The translations under genes were made by a program, and so were the position numbers. This document shows, in pieces, positions 45,204 to 55,715 of a stretch of 64,000 nt of DNA. The notes below the pieces were generated by a model. It ran no database searches and was not told the DNA's origin. It saw nothing but the letters and a program-made list of their open reading frames with translations. Origin of the DNA: Lineus longissimus (lineage: Eukaryota > Nemertea > Pilidiophora > Heteronemertea > Lineidae). Each line of letters opens with the position of its first letter. The stretch's first letter is position 1. The stretch covers positions 8,062,001 through 8,126,000 of the forward strand of contig NC_088316.1 of assembly GCF_910592395.1 (NCBI RefSeq), given 5' to 3'.

Positions 45204-45495
45204 TGTGGTGAACTGGGTCACAGTCTTGGTTCCGTGGTTGGCCACGGCGGCGCTAGCATTACGGACGTGCTCCAGTCACCCGGCCATCCCCGCCTGTGTG
45301 TTACGTCACTCGGCTGCGCTCGGTATTTCCCGCTGTACTGTCGATGACGCAACGACACGTAATGTCGTTACGTCATCGACAGAGCGGTGTTGAAGCAGAG
45401 AGACGAGCGGGTTCGAACGTGGAAAGTGACAGAGATAAAATCGAGTATTAATCAACGTTAGTCGAGTCTTTCATTTAGCAAAACTATTGCTACAA
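45204..45495 (+). repeat. Probable 3' LTR of the gypsy element
   Basis: Candidate from TGTGGTGAACTGGGTCAC to ACTATTGCTACA (TG...CA, about 292 bp), preceded by a purine-rich tract. Without the 5' LTR for comparison the ends are estimates. piggyBac coding sequence resumes at about 45513. The TTATTCTTTTCAG just before it could alternatively be a splice acceptor of the piggyBac gene. Confidence 0.5.
45338..45382. repeat. 20-bp hairpin with TGACG motifs in the LTR
   Basis: CTGTCGATGACGCAACGACA and TGTCGTTACGTCATCGACAG pair almost perfectly around CGTAA. Both arms contain TGACG/CGTCA half-sites of the CRE type. It could act as a promoter element or an RNA structure. Confidence 0.7.
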
Positions 45496-45512
45496 CGTTA
45501 TTCTTTTCAGCT

Positions 45513-45748
45513 GTAACCAACGAAGAAATGAAGACATTTATAGCCGTGCTCAACCTTCAAGGGATTGTCTACAAACCTAGGTTAAATTTTTTTTTGAAAA
45601 GGACCCCCTCTTCGCTACACCAGTCTTTTCGGAGTGCATGGCAAGAGATCGTTTTCTACTAATCTTGAAACTCTTACACTTCGCTGACAATGAGGCTGGC
45701 TACAACAAAGAGCTGCTAATCGGGACCGGCTTAATAAGGTGAGACCAC
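45513..45748 (+). pseudogene. piggyBac transposase, middle segment
   Basis: AVTNEEMKTFIAVLNLQGIV (45513 on) is followed after a frameshift in a T-run (45588-45597) by PLFATPVFSECMARDRFLLI, LKLLHFADNE and NRDRLNKVRP. This is the segment before the first catalytic Asp in piggyBac transposases. It is cut at 45748 by the hAT insertion and continues in frame at 49959 (LLDMILECF). Confidence 0.87.
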
Positions 45749-48700
45749 CAGGGTGTCCTCCAGAGGGGGGGGCAGGGGGGCGGGAGCCCCCCCTTTCATG
45801 AACCAAGGGGGGGGCTTGCCCCCCTTCACTTTGCAAAGTAAAGTTTTGAAATCACTCCTATTTTAACTCAATTGAGATTTCCATGTGCAAAATAAGGAAG
45901 CTAAGAAAGGTTTGTATGTACAAGATGTCTTTATTAATAACTTCAAATCCTTCATACATGTCATAGTCGAGTCACACAGGTTAGATTATTATTCTACGAT
46001 TTGGATTGAATTCTTTCCAAATGTCAAGGATCGCATCGAAGTCCACAGCACTCATTGGAGGGCCTTCAATGGAGATGCGCATGAGATGATCAAGATTTTT
46101 AGCAGAGAGTCGGTTTCTCAAACGGGTCTTGATCATCTTCATGTCACTGAAGGACCTCTCAACAGTTGCTGTGGACACCGGCAAGCACAAGGCTATGGTC
46201 ATTAGTGTTGTCAGGTTTGGGTATAGTACCGGGCCCATTTCCGATTTGGTGAGATCCTGTAGAACTTCTTGGGCAGAAAGTTCTTTATACTCAGATGCCA
46301 AAAGTTTCTTCAATGCTCGCCACTCTGTTCTCGTTTCTCCAGGATCAACATCAGGCCCAACTGTTGCTGATTGGTCCTCCTCATTCCGCACTTGTAAGAT
46401 CTCTGTTGTTGGGGCACCATAAAATTCAAGTAATGTTTCTATCTGCTGATTCCCATAATCAGCCAGCCTGTCAACAGTAGGGATGAGCTTCGGATTAAAG
46501 ATGGACATGGCCACAAGGAGGTGCGAAGCTTGTGAGAACCGACTTTGAATGTTATTCAATACTGTGCTGATGTATGGCGTAGCTTTCGTGGTGAGAAACT
46601 GATCCAGGCTTTCATCAGTACATGGGATATCCAGGTTTTCACATGCTTGTTTGATGTTCTTTGCGTTTCCCCCCTGGACTGGATTGGCCAACAGAGCTTC
46701 TAATGCCTCTTCACACATACTCACTTCACATTTCAAATAGGTGTTATCGAGGGTCTTTGCTTGCATGACTCTGCTAAGTCTAGTGACTGGCTCCAGCAAG
46801 TCTGACATAATGTGGATCGTCGCTACAAATTTGAGGGTATTCATGGTTTTCAGGACACCTTTGGCTTCTGGATCGCCTGAATTGGATGAAGAATAAATGA
46901 TGTAAATCTACCAAGTAGTACCGAGGAACTATTGTAGGGCTACCATAAGTGTCAGCCACCTATATAGGTGTCAGCTGCAACAAAGATTACACCACTGGTC
47001 TGCTAGAGCAAGACTCAACTAAGTTTTATTTTCAACTTGATGATGTGGTTTTATGCAGTTTTTACGATATTATTTTTATTATCTGAATTTTAAACACCTA
47101 ATCTCTTTAAGCGGAGTTGCACATCGTATTACCTGAATCAGCATGGAAGTGCTCCAAACTAGCTTGAAGTGGCACCAAGGACTTCCTGACAGCAGTGACA
47201 GACCGCTGATAAGCTATCCAGCGGGTATCACTCGGCTTGATCATCTTCATCTCTGGGTGGTCCAACATGCGCTGCATTTCTTCCAACTTATCTTTTTTCA
47301 AGTATGAAAAGTGGAAGAGTCGCCAAATGGTCATCATGGCTGTCAGAACCTCGTTGATTCCCCTATGTTCCTTTGAAGCAGAGACCAGTGCCAACTGGAG
47401 GACATGGCAATGGCAGTGAACGAATACAGCCTTTGGAGAGCAGGCAACTTTCATCCGCTGCTGAACACCAGTTTTCTTTCCAGACATTGTCGATGCACCA
47501 TCATACCCTTGACCTCTTAGCTTAGTCAAATCAACACCTGAATTGAAGGAAGATTAAAAGAAATCAGACAATATTCCTGAAGTACACGCAGGCCTGTCGT
47601 GCAGCTTTCACTGGGTTATTTCATCAGGAGTCAAAATTCAATTTGACTCACTATAGTATTATTGCCGTGTCATTCTTGCTGGTTTACTGACCTATCATAC
47701 CTAGCTAACTAAACGTATACTGAGCTGAGAGTAACTCACTGAGACCCATTAAAAAATAAAAATCAACACAAAAACCATTTTATCATTACTTTTTTCATTA
47801 AGGAATTTCACAGCTGTTTCACTGATTACTTCTGCAGATGTTCGTTTCAGGGGGAGGATGCCTAGAAAACGCTCCACTGGCTTTTCTTTAGGAGGAACCC
47901 ATCTCGCACAGACACTCATTTCTTCTACTGTATTTATGTCCTGACTTTCATCAAGGAGTAGTGTGTAGTATGAAGCAGATCTGAGAGACTCGAGAATGTT
48001 CTTTTCTATATATAGACCAATTGCAGCAACATACTCCTCAATGACTTGGTGGCTAGTATAATTAGCATTTTTTGGAGCATTGTCCAAAAAATGCTTCAAG
48101 TCTTCCAAGCCATTCTCAATCTGCAGCTCCAGGGTATCCTGAAAATTGGTGAAATGTGCTGCTTTTGCCTTGCACAGGTAGTAAGTCGTTCTCAAATTTT
48201 TTTTCATAATTGTTCTATTCTTTTCCTTTAGGGCCAATCGATTACGCATTTGGCCTGCAATCGCCACAGTCACTACCCCTCCCGACTCTCTACATTGCTT
48301 GCTGGCCACCTGGCGTTCCTTTGCCATTTTGTGCATCTGACTCCGCTCATGATCCATTACCTTCTCCAAGGCTTTCTTCCACTTTCGTACCATTACTGTA
48401 GTCCATGCACCCCGACTCCTTTTAGATTCCTCAGAATCAGGCACCCCAAATTCAATGCAGACTCCACATAGCATACCATCGTTAACAGGATCATATCTGG
48501 AGGGAAGAGAGTAGGACATGTCATTTTATCATGTCATAAAATACAAGACTTAGGCCTATCTACAATTCACTTAAGGCTATTTCTGCTACACCTTTAGCAA
48601 AATAAAAAATAACTGGTGATTACACCTGCTGTATAAAGCTCCATGGTAATAGCCTCACCAAAATTAAATGTAGGCCTCAACCAAGATACTATGCATATCC

Positions 48701-49958
48701 CAATGTTGCCTTCTGTCCTCCAGGGGTTAATACTATTTGCAGTATCCATGACACGATAGTAAACGAACCCATTCACCCGATTGGTCCAAATCATGAATGA
48801 ACTCGTTCTAGCCAATGACAAACGAATTTGTTACTATAGCAATTTACTACGATTAAAGCCAGCCAATCAGATGAATGAACTGTTGTGACATCACGATCGT
48901 TGTTGCCTATCAACATAATGGCACCAGCTAACTTGCGTCCTGGACTATGACAAGCTCTCACCTTATCCAAGGATGCTTTTCACGCCATTTGGGGTTGAAT
49001 TTCCTTTTGGAATTGCTCTTGTTGGACGCCCGTGCCGCTGATGGAAGGGCTGGAGCTTGGAATCGAGGGACAACATCCGTATCACGGTTGACGCCGACAT
49101 CATTTGCATGACAATCCAGTGGATTGTCATGCAAATGATGTCGGCGTGGCACGTGGCCTTCGCTGTCACTGTCATCATCTCTCACGCCGTCAGCAGTGTC
49201 ACTGGTGTCAATCCTAGTTTCCGTTTCAGCGTCCGCATCACTGCTAAGAGGATCAGCTGCTAGACGGGGTCTTTTGATCAGATATTTATCCATTTTATTG
49301 TGATGCTGATTTCCATTGACATGTTTGACCTCGCACGTGACCCGGATGAAAAGCTGGCCGTCAAACTCCAGCACTAGATTTGACAAAGTGTTTTCGAATA
49401 GTTTTGCCAGTCACAAAGAAAACAAATGTTTAAAAATATAATCATCACATAATATTCATTTCTCTACTTATTTACACGAAACTTTACATAAATGAAGGTA
49501 TTTTATTCCAATAAAATACGAAATACTTACCGAGCGCACCAAATGCTGGCTGACTATCATGGCCGAACGCGCGTGCGCATTAAGCATGTAAACAAAATTT
49601 GTGCTCGTTCTATGTCGGTGCGATTGACATCGATCGATGATTAAAAGCTTCAATCCGACCCATTTAGACCTTGTTCATCGGTCCCGATTGGAAATAAATG
49701 TTTTTATGACATTAATTTAGCAAAATTTATCTATGTCTGGGCCGATATTTATCATTTTGTGTTAGAAAATGGACGTTTTTGCAGAGAGATTTCTCTCTCG
49801 GAAATGATCAGAAAACGCATCTCCGGGCTTCTCGCAAAATTTTTTTCGGGGGGGCCCCCAGACCCCCCCATTGAACGGGTGCCTTCGGCACCCTTTGTGC
49901 GGTGACTTCGTCACTAAAATGTTGCCCCCCCTTCTGTCATTTTCTGGCGGAAACCCTG
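45749..49958 (-). mobile_element. hAT transposon, apparently complete, 4210 bp
   Basis: Terminal inverted repeats CAGGGTGTCCTCCAGA (45749) and, on the minus strand, CAGGGTTTCCGCCAGA (49958) match at 14 of 16. ACCAC flanks both sides (45744-45748 and 49959-49963), a 5-bp target duplication rather than the usual 8 bp; some hAT groups (hAT5-type) make 5-bp duplications. Removing the element restores the piggyBac frame exactly. Both subterminal regions hold strong G or C runs (45765-45830, 49848-49930) that can form hairpins or quadruplexes. The transposase is encoded on the minus strand in four exons. Confidence 0.92.
45981..49293 (-). CDS. hAT transposase (TTF finger, DUF4371, dimerisation domain), four exons
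   Basis: Minus-strand exons 49293-48962, 48496-47790, 47537-47133 and 46876-45981. All introns are GT...AG and all phases agree: 2340 nt, 779 aa, no stop. Exon 1 starts MDKYLIKRPRL, ends in HPWI, and with exon 2 forms the TTF-type zinc finger (YDPVNDGMLCGVCIEFGVP). Exon 2 has the DUF4371 part with LLLDESQD, a likely first catalytic Asp. Exon 3 carries LRGQGYDGASTMSG, CHCHVLQLALVSA and SDTRWIAY. Exon 4 ends with the hAT C-terminal dimerisation block, LPVSTATVERSFSDMK and TRLRNRLSAKNLDHLM. The protein resembles the KIAA1586/ZMYM-like hAT families. Intact splicing and frame indicate recent activity. It is a transposon protein rather than a host gene because it sits inside TIRs and a target duplication. 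Confidence 0.9.
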
Positions 49959-51093
49959 ACCACTACTGGATATGATTCTTGAATGCTTCAGGACCGTCTA
50001 CAGTCCAGGCGAGGAACTTTCGCTTGATGAATCCTTCCTTCTTTGGAAAGGACGCCTGAACTTCAAACAGTTCATAAGGACCAAGCGATCAAGATTCGGA
50101 GTGAAATTCTTTGAGCTTTGTACATCAAAGGGTGTGACGATGGATCTGGTTGTCTACGTTGGGGCTTACTCTCTGCCACCACAGCCACCAGAGATAGCGG
50201 AGCTGAACATATCTGAACAGATTGTCGCACATCTTATGCGGAATTATCAGAACAAAGGACATAACTTGTTCATAGATAATTACTATTCATCACCCTCATT
50301 GGCTGTCTTTCTGAGCGACAGATATACATCCGTCTGTGGGACAATCCGTAACAACAGGAAGAATTTCCCTCGTGAGCTCACCAATCTTGTGGTTGAGAAG
50401 AACACCTCCACGTTTTACAAATGTGAGGACAAGAAGTGTCTTGCCGTAAAGTTCAGAGCTCATCAAGACAAAGGCGATGGAAAACCGAAGATAGTCTATT
50501 TGCTTACGACCAAGTATGCTGCAACGGTGCGCCCTACGGGAAAGAATATGGCTGATAAAACCACCGTTATGAAACCTTCCTGTGTCCTTGCATAAAATCG
50601 CTTTATGGGTGGAGTAGATATGGTCGACCAGCAATTGCACTATTACCAGGTCTTTGAAGATCCATGAAATGGTACAAGAAGGTCGCTATGAGGTTATTGA
50701 TGCAGTGTCTCTTGAACAGTCATCGTTTGTACCAACTATGAGGCGGGAAAAAGGACTTCCTCAACTTCATCCGCGATGTACTGAACGCAATATTGAACTT
50801 AGCACGTGAAGGAAGAGGTCGTGCATCCAGCGCAGACGCCCTCACCAGACTTACTGGACGTCACTTCCTGATGAAGAGGCCACCGCAGGGAAACAGGGCG
50901 CGTCCAGCCAAGAGGTGTGTGGTCTGCTACGCCCGGAAGGACTTCCTACCCAACGGAAGAGCAAAGGAGTCTACTTATGTCTGCAAGACATGCCCATCTC
51001 AGCTAGGCCTACATGTGGACAATTGTTTCGAGGCGTACCACACGAAACTGAACTATGCAAGAGATGAACCTGCAAATCTCAATCCTCATCAAT
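49959..51093 (+). pseudogene. piggyBac transposase, catalytic core and C-terminal cysteine domain
   Basis: Catalytic residues of the piggyBac DDD core can be placed: EELSLDESFLLWKGR (first Asp, about 50028), HNLFIDNYYSSPSLAVFLSD (second Asp, about 50275) and NRFMGGVDMVDQQ (third, about 50620). TAA at 50593 replaces the usual Tyr before NRFMGG. Frameshifts follow near 50655 and 50745. The C-terminal cysteine-rich domain, which recognises the ends in this family, is well kept: RCVVCYARKDF, YVCKTCPSQLGLHVDNCFE, YHTKLNYA (50918-51060). At about 51085 it runs into a LINE. A short Ala/Pro-rich tail (NAPANAPAAGAAAD) at 51895 may be its original end. Confidence 0.88.
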
Positions 51094-51894
51094 GATCTTA
51101 AGACAGAGTTCATTTTTATCGGTTCTAGACAAATGCTCCAGAAGGTAGATATGGGTCCAATCAGAGTGGGGGAGGCCTCAATTTCACCTGTCGAATCGGT
51201 ACGAAACCTTGGTGTTTACTTTGACAAAAACATGTCTATGGAAACCCATGTTAGTAGGGTCTGCTCCAAGGCTTTCCTGGGTCTTTATAAGATCCGCCAA
51301 ATTCGACGGTTCCTCAGTCCTGAGTCAACCACCACTCTTGTTCATGCCTTTGTCACTTCTCACATTGATTATTGTAATTCCCTTCTATATGGCATTTCTA
51401 CACATCAACTCTCCAGACTGCAGCGTGCACTTAATGTTGTAGCTCGCGTTGTGTGTCTGGTGCCGCGGTTTGATCGTATCACACCGGTTCTCATGCGACT
51501 CCTTTTGCTTCCTGTTAAATACAGGATTGTTTTCAAAGAGCTTTTATTTACATATAGGGCAATACATGGAGTCGCACCTGCGTACCTGTGTGATATGGTC
51601 AGACTGAGGCACCATTCCACCTACCATCTCCGCTCTGTTATTGCTCCAACTTTGGTGGTCCCTCGCACTAAGTGCAAAACCTTTGGTGACCGTTCTTTTT
51701 ACAAGTCATCACCGGTTCTATGGAACCAGCTACCTTCCAACATCAGGCTTGCTGGTTCCATAGACATTTTCAAAACTCTCCTTAACCAACACCTTTTCAG
51801 GGAGTGTTTTGCTTTGTAAAGCGCCTGAGAATTTAAGTTTTTCTTTTAATTCAGGCGCTATAGAAATTCTTATATTCATTCATTCATTCATTCA
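51085..51894 (+). mobile_element. CR1-like LINE 3' fragment
   Basis: Starts mid-ORF2 (DLKTEFIFIGSRQML). The frame is open to 51817: RNLGVYFDKNMSME, FVTSHIDYCNSLLYG, LNVVARVVCLVPRFD, LPVKYRIVFK, TFGDRSFYKSSPVLWNQLPS and a final LLNQHLFRECFAL. Immediately after come a hairpin (AGCGCCTGA...TCAGGCGCT) and a tail of ATTC repeats (51876-51894). 5'-truncated, inserted near the 3' end of the piggyBac coding region. It is the same family as the fragment at 11134-11667 (shared ARVVCLVPRFD), here with an undamaged frame. Confidence 0.87.
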
Positions 51895-52363
51895 AATGCT
51901 CCAGCCAATGCCCCGGCCGCTGGTGCAGCTGCTGACTAGAACAACGGACATGACTTTTCCCTACACCCCCCCGCCCCCTCTGACCCCATGGTAGGCCCCT
52001 TCCCCATAGACATTTAGAAACGGAGGCTGAAGGACATGACAAGGACATGATAGGGATATCCGATTCCCTGTGAAAATCGTTTGAAAGAAAGATAAAGAAG
52101 TTCCAGAATGTTTCGTTTTCGACGAAATTTTTCTGTTGAACAGGCCTGACCCCTGATGGAAATAATTATGGAAATAAATTTTCAAGGGTGTTTTGATACA
52201 AAATATTGTTTATTTCCTTCATAAAACATCATGGGGCATCATAATAGACCATAGAAAGTAAAAAAAAAATGGGTTTCAAAAAATGTCATTTTTTCCCATT
52301 TTTGCCAAAAATGCTGCAGCATGGGGTGGTTCACACGGAAAAATGCCTGCCGCAGCAAAAGGG
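51895..52363 (+). other. piggyBac 3' terminal region
   Basis: About 470 bp from the LINE tail to the right TIR. The first 45 bp may encode the end of the transposase (NAPANAPAAGAAAD, then TAG at about 51937). It includes a C-rich run (51966-51978). The subterminal palindrome ATGCTGCAGCAT at 52311-52322 precedes the right terminal repeat. Confidence 0.6.
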
Positions 52364-52367
52364 TTAA

Positions 52368-54189
52368 TGATTACCATTGAAACTTCTGAGTGTTGTGTGA
52401 TTGTTTTAAAATCTACATGTATCAACCACATTAACCTTTTTTATAAGGTCACCCTCAAGTCAAACCACTCTCACCACTCACTCTGGTATATTATAAAACG
52501 TGTCACTGATCTGATAAATGTATCAGGCTATGGGCAGGGAGTTAAAAATCTTTCTTTAACTATTTAAAGTCAACAACCACCATTCTAAGATAGGGCCAAC
52601 AGCGACAGGTGTGAGGAAAATTGTCTGCTACCAATTGGAAAGATTTTTGACAATGAGATTTCACCATTTCCAGAAAACTAACTGTCATCTGTTTCTGATA
52701 AAACACAGTGGGTTGCACTCAACAACGGGAAGAGCCATGCTGAGCTATTTTAAGACATAACTGACCTGTCTCACAGGGTTATAAATAGCCACCCAATGCA
52801 ACAATGTAGCTGGAAAAGATCGTCATAGACTATGCGGTCTTGAAAAGTTATCAAATAGTCCTGATATTTAAGTAAATATCTCCTTAGTGGGAAGGAATTA
52901 ACTTTCCTACTATATTTCATTCCTGCCCCTCTCCCTTTTTAAAACATATTGGTTGAATAAAAATTGCACTGAAGGGAGTTTTTGCGGGCGCTATCAATCA
53001 CGCCCTGGCAAAACCTTTACGGGCGCCAGCGCGATCTTGCCTGACTCCTGACTGGCCCTGCAGTGTTCTGCAGGTCCTTCCCGGATGTAACAGTTGGTTT
53101 CCAATGGGACGAGGACCTACCCCTCAACGACTCACCACAGAAAAAAAGCCAATTGCAACCTATAACAGCATTAGCGATGGTTTGAACAGGAATATGGGGT
53201 TCCTTACCCACTACAGACTTTAATAACCTAGCTTTGCCTCATCCCTCTATACAATCACCTGGCACTTACTGTTTCGGCCCTTCCGAGTTATAATTCGCTA
53301 TTACTGCAGTCACCTTATGACCATCTTTGTACAATATAATATTAATGTTTTTGCCACTGTCTCCCCCAGCTTTTTTACTGTAGTATTCCTATAACTACTA
53401 CCCTATTTATCCGTGTGATGGTGTATTGCTCTCGTGACCACTTTATTTCTGTCACAACCTCCCCGACCTTTGTTTTACTAATGATTTTATACATGCATAA
53501 GCACCTTTTCATCTGGTTTTCCTACCCCCTCTCCTTTTTTTCCTTCGCCAGTTGTACATGTTTTTATACTGCTTTGTTTCACTTGCTGGTGCCAGTTAGC
53601 TTTGGCAACACTTGCTGGTGCCAGTTAGCTTTGGCAACTCTTCCCTTGTATTATCCCTTTATGGCCTGTACTTATATTGTTGTTTCTGCATTATTTGTAT
53701 CCCATTGCTAGTTTTCGTAAATTTTCATTAGTCCTCATGAAGACACGGTAGTGTCGCAAGCTAGGCTTAATAAAACCACCAGTTGGTAAAAAGAAATGGT
53801 GTCAAGTTTCTACTTCCAATTAATCTTTGATTTTATCAACATGGCATCATCCACAATTTTAGAAAACATCCTGTCTTAACACTATTATACGAGTATGCTC
53901 AAAGAAACTCCCAACTCTCATTCAGTTTAAGTAGTCCCAAACATTGCCACAGACAAGTGTCCAGACACCAGACGAGCTAACAAGAATCCCTATTCCGAAA
54001 GTAATAATCTCATCATACTTAAATCAACCCAATTCAAGACCTTGCACCCCAAACTTGAGTGAGGTCAGGTTGGATATCCCAAGAGGTGTTAAGTGAATGA
54101 CCTGCCTTGAAATCCTGACGTAATGGAATGCAGCATGGTGAATCATGTGTACTGTAGCCTGGCTACTCTAGGGTATCATTCATGTGTAC
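52368..54189. other. Intronic DNA, no gene recognised
   Basis: No reading frame could be supported. Contains a perfect 29-bp tandem duplication at 53581-53638 (separate entry) and an AT-rich stretch elsewhere. Confidence 0.5.
53581..53638 (+). repeat. Perfect 29-bp tandem duplication
   Basis: The unit ACTTGCTGGTGCCAGTTAGC plus TTTGGCAAC occurs twice without a mismatch (53581-53609 and 53610-53638). A recent slippage or duplication event. Confidence 0.95.
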
Positions 54190-55110
54190 AAAATGTGAGA
54201 TCAATGGTCAGTGCAGTCAAGAAATGTGCCATGATTTAGGCCCAATGACCAATTTGACCTTTCAGTTAACAAGAAAAGACGGCCAAATCAAGATCAGTAT
54301 GAAATGTCATGTAACCTTGCTTGGACTATCAGAATAATATCGCAAAACAATTCACTGATAAGCAATACATCGCATTTTCTACCATTCAGTTTTCGCACCC
54401 TGCTGGCCAAGTAGAGAATCAGTATCGACTGAAATTCAGCATCTAAGGTTATCTGACATATGGGGTTCACGTGTCCTTAGTTTCAAATTAATTGCCTTTG
54501 CAGTTAAGAAATGTGGCATAGTCAACCCATTTGCTGCAGCAGCCATTTTTCGGCCAGCTCTGCCATGTGCTGATAATAGATACCAAAAATAAACATTGGA
54601 GCTATAACTTTTAACAGAATGGTCGAAACTATTCGAAAGTGTCGCCATCTGTACTATTAGTCGCCTAGGATAAAACTAATTATTCCTAAGTGTGTTTGGC
54701 GTATTAAGAGCAGATGCGACATAGTACGTCACCTGCAGCAAAAGGGTCACAGCCTAATGACCAATTTATGCCATTTGACCTCGGTGACGTTGAAAAGTAG
54801 GTCAAATAAAAAACCTGCATGACAAATGATGCATCATTGATAGGATTGCCTACCACAAATATTTCATTGCAAACAAGTACCTCACAAGTGAGAAATAACA
54901 CTTTTTACATTTTCTCTTTTGGCCCCCTAATGGCCAAGTCGCGAATAAGATCAAACCAAAATCTTTATAAGAGGTCACCAGACCTTTGGGGTACTGTGTA
55001 CAAAGCTTCAAGTTAATAGACTTAGTGATAAAGTAACGTGCCACTGTTTTTTAAATAGCCATGACAGTTGACCACATACCGCGGGCACTGCACCATTGTA
55101 TTGACTCACC
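54190..55110 (+). repeat. Dispersed repeat family, multi-unit copy with a MITE inside
   Basis: Modules in order: TCAAGAAATGTGCCATG, GACCTTTCAGTTAAC, TTTCGCACCCTGCTGGCC / GAGAATCAG, TATGGGGTTCACGTG, TTTGCAGTTAAGAAATGTGG. The MITE at 54526-54746 follows. Then come CCATTTGACCTCGGTGACG, AAAGTAGGTCAAAT, TTTTGGCCCCCTAATGGCC and CAAGTTAATAGACTTAGTG. It ends in AAGTAACGTGCCACTG and TGTATTGACTCACCGTACC. It lies 80 bp from the KLHL8 exon. Confidence 0.75.
54526..54746. mobile_element. piggyBac-type MITE, about 221 bp
   Basis: Ends CCCATTTGCTGCAGCAGCC and, on the minus strand, CCCTTTTGCTGCAGGTGAC resemble each other and the TIRs of the large piggyBac (CCCTTTTGCTGCGGCAGGC). Flanks are TCAA and TCAC, degraded forms of TTAA. 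It interrupts a dispersed repeat whose other copies lack it. No coding capacity. Confidence 0.7.
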
Positions 55111-55193
55111 GTACCAGTAAAAATAGTTTACCAATGAAACAGAAGAAGAAGAAGCATACTGAAGTAAAACGCTGGTTTCTTCTTAAGATTTAC

Positions 55194-55362
55194 CTTCAGA
55201 GCAGCAACCCCAACGCCACCTCTTGGTTCATTCATTGACTGCACATAGCTCCAACTATCGTTACTAATGTCATAGCGCTCAACGATATCATAGCAAACAC
55301 TGTCGTCTAAACCGCCTACAGCATACAAGGGACCTCCAAGACTTGCCAGAGCTATGCCCCTC
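55194..55362 (-). CDS. KLHL8: KLHL8-like kelch exon (upstream of the two seen)
   Basis: 169-nt exon flanked on the minus strand by TTCTTCTCTTCTAG and GTAAATC. It enters with one base of a split codon and ends in phase 0. It encodes RGIALASLGGPLYAVGGLDD, SVCYDIVERYDISNDSWSYV and NEPRGGVGVAALK, one kelch blade with GG, Tyr and Trp at the expected spacing. The wording RGIALASLGGP-YA-GGLDD and NEPRGGVG is the KLHL8 signature as I know it. The next exon is at 25545 on the same strand, giving an intron of 29,648 bp that contains the nested transposons. Earlier exons (BTB and BACK, which bind CUL3) were not found between 55362 and 64000. Confidence 0.87.
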
Positions 55363-55544
55363 CTAGAAGAGAAGAAAATTATGACACATGTTACTGTGTT
55401 TGTACCATTGGCAATGATATTTTTCATATTTTGATTCTTTAGTTCATGAATTTTCATATCAATATAACTTGTAATACATGATTTTGAAGTTGACCAATAC
55501 AAAAAAATCATTTTTCAAATTCATGACTGAATTTGTGAAACCGT

Positions 55545-55715
55545 TATCAAATGGCCAAGGGCCATTGTGCTCACCATATAGATATTGGTGCTTAGGAATT
55601 CATCCTGGTTAAGAAACATGCTACATGTATAGTATAAAGGCCAAACCAAAGTCGGTATGACATGTGATGTATCGTTGCTTGGAGTAAATACCTTACAGTT
55701 ATCATCAACAAGAGG
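55545..55715 (+). repeat. Dispersed repeat family, short copy
   Basis: Begins AATGGCCAAGGGCCATTGTG and CTCACCATATAGATATTGG, as at 25585. Continues with GGTTAAGAAACATGC, GGCCAAACCAAAGTC and GTGATGTATCGTTGCTTGG. It starts about 180 bp upstream of the KLHL8 exon on the gene's strand. Confidence 0.75.

Larger units (their letters stand above)
32116..45495 (+). mobile_element. Ty3/gypsy retrotransposon with an extra 3' ORF, inserted in piggyBac
   Basis: Order gag, protease, RT, RNase H, integrase, extra ORF, then a probable LTR; the RT-RH-IN order marks Ty3/gypsy. It interrupts the piggyBac transposase between the YADQYL block and the AVTNEEMKTFI block. The protease is split by a LINE at 33754-39232. 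No 5' LTR was found: gag begins within some 20 bp of the piggyBac sequence, so the left end is truncated or recombined. Integrase motifs are complete, but RT and gag carry stops and frameshifts. Both outer boundaries are estimates. Confidence 0.82.
30948..52363 (+). mobile_element. piggyBac transposon expanded to 21.4 kb by nested insertions
   Basis: Both ends carry TTAA (30944-30947 and 52364-52367), the target of piggyBac elements. The ends are inverted: CCCTTTTGCTGTGGCTGACG at the left and, on the minus strand, CCCTTTTGCTGCGGCAGGC at the right. The left end is followed by a subterminal palindrome, GACGTGCCTGGCACGTC. Transposase pieces in the right order lie at 31112-32115, 45513-45748 and 49959-51093, separated by a gypsy element and a hAT element. 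A LINE fragment lies in the 3' part. Subtracting insertions leaves about 3 kb, the usual size. The whole element is inside the KLHL8-like intron. Confidence 0.85.

Noticed and set aside
45409-45420. GGGTTCGAAC, like a tRNA B box
   Set aside because: No A box at the right distance and no cloverleaf; it lies in a probable LTR.
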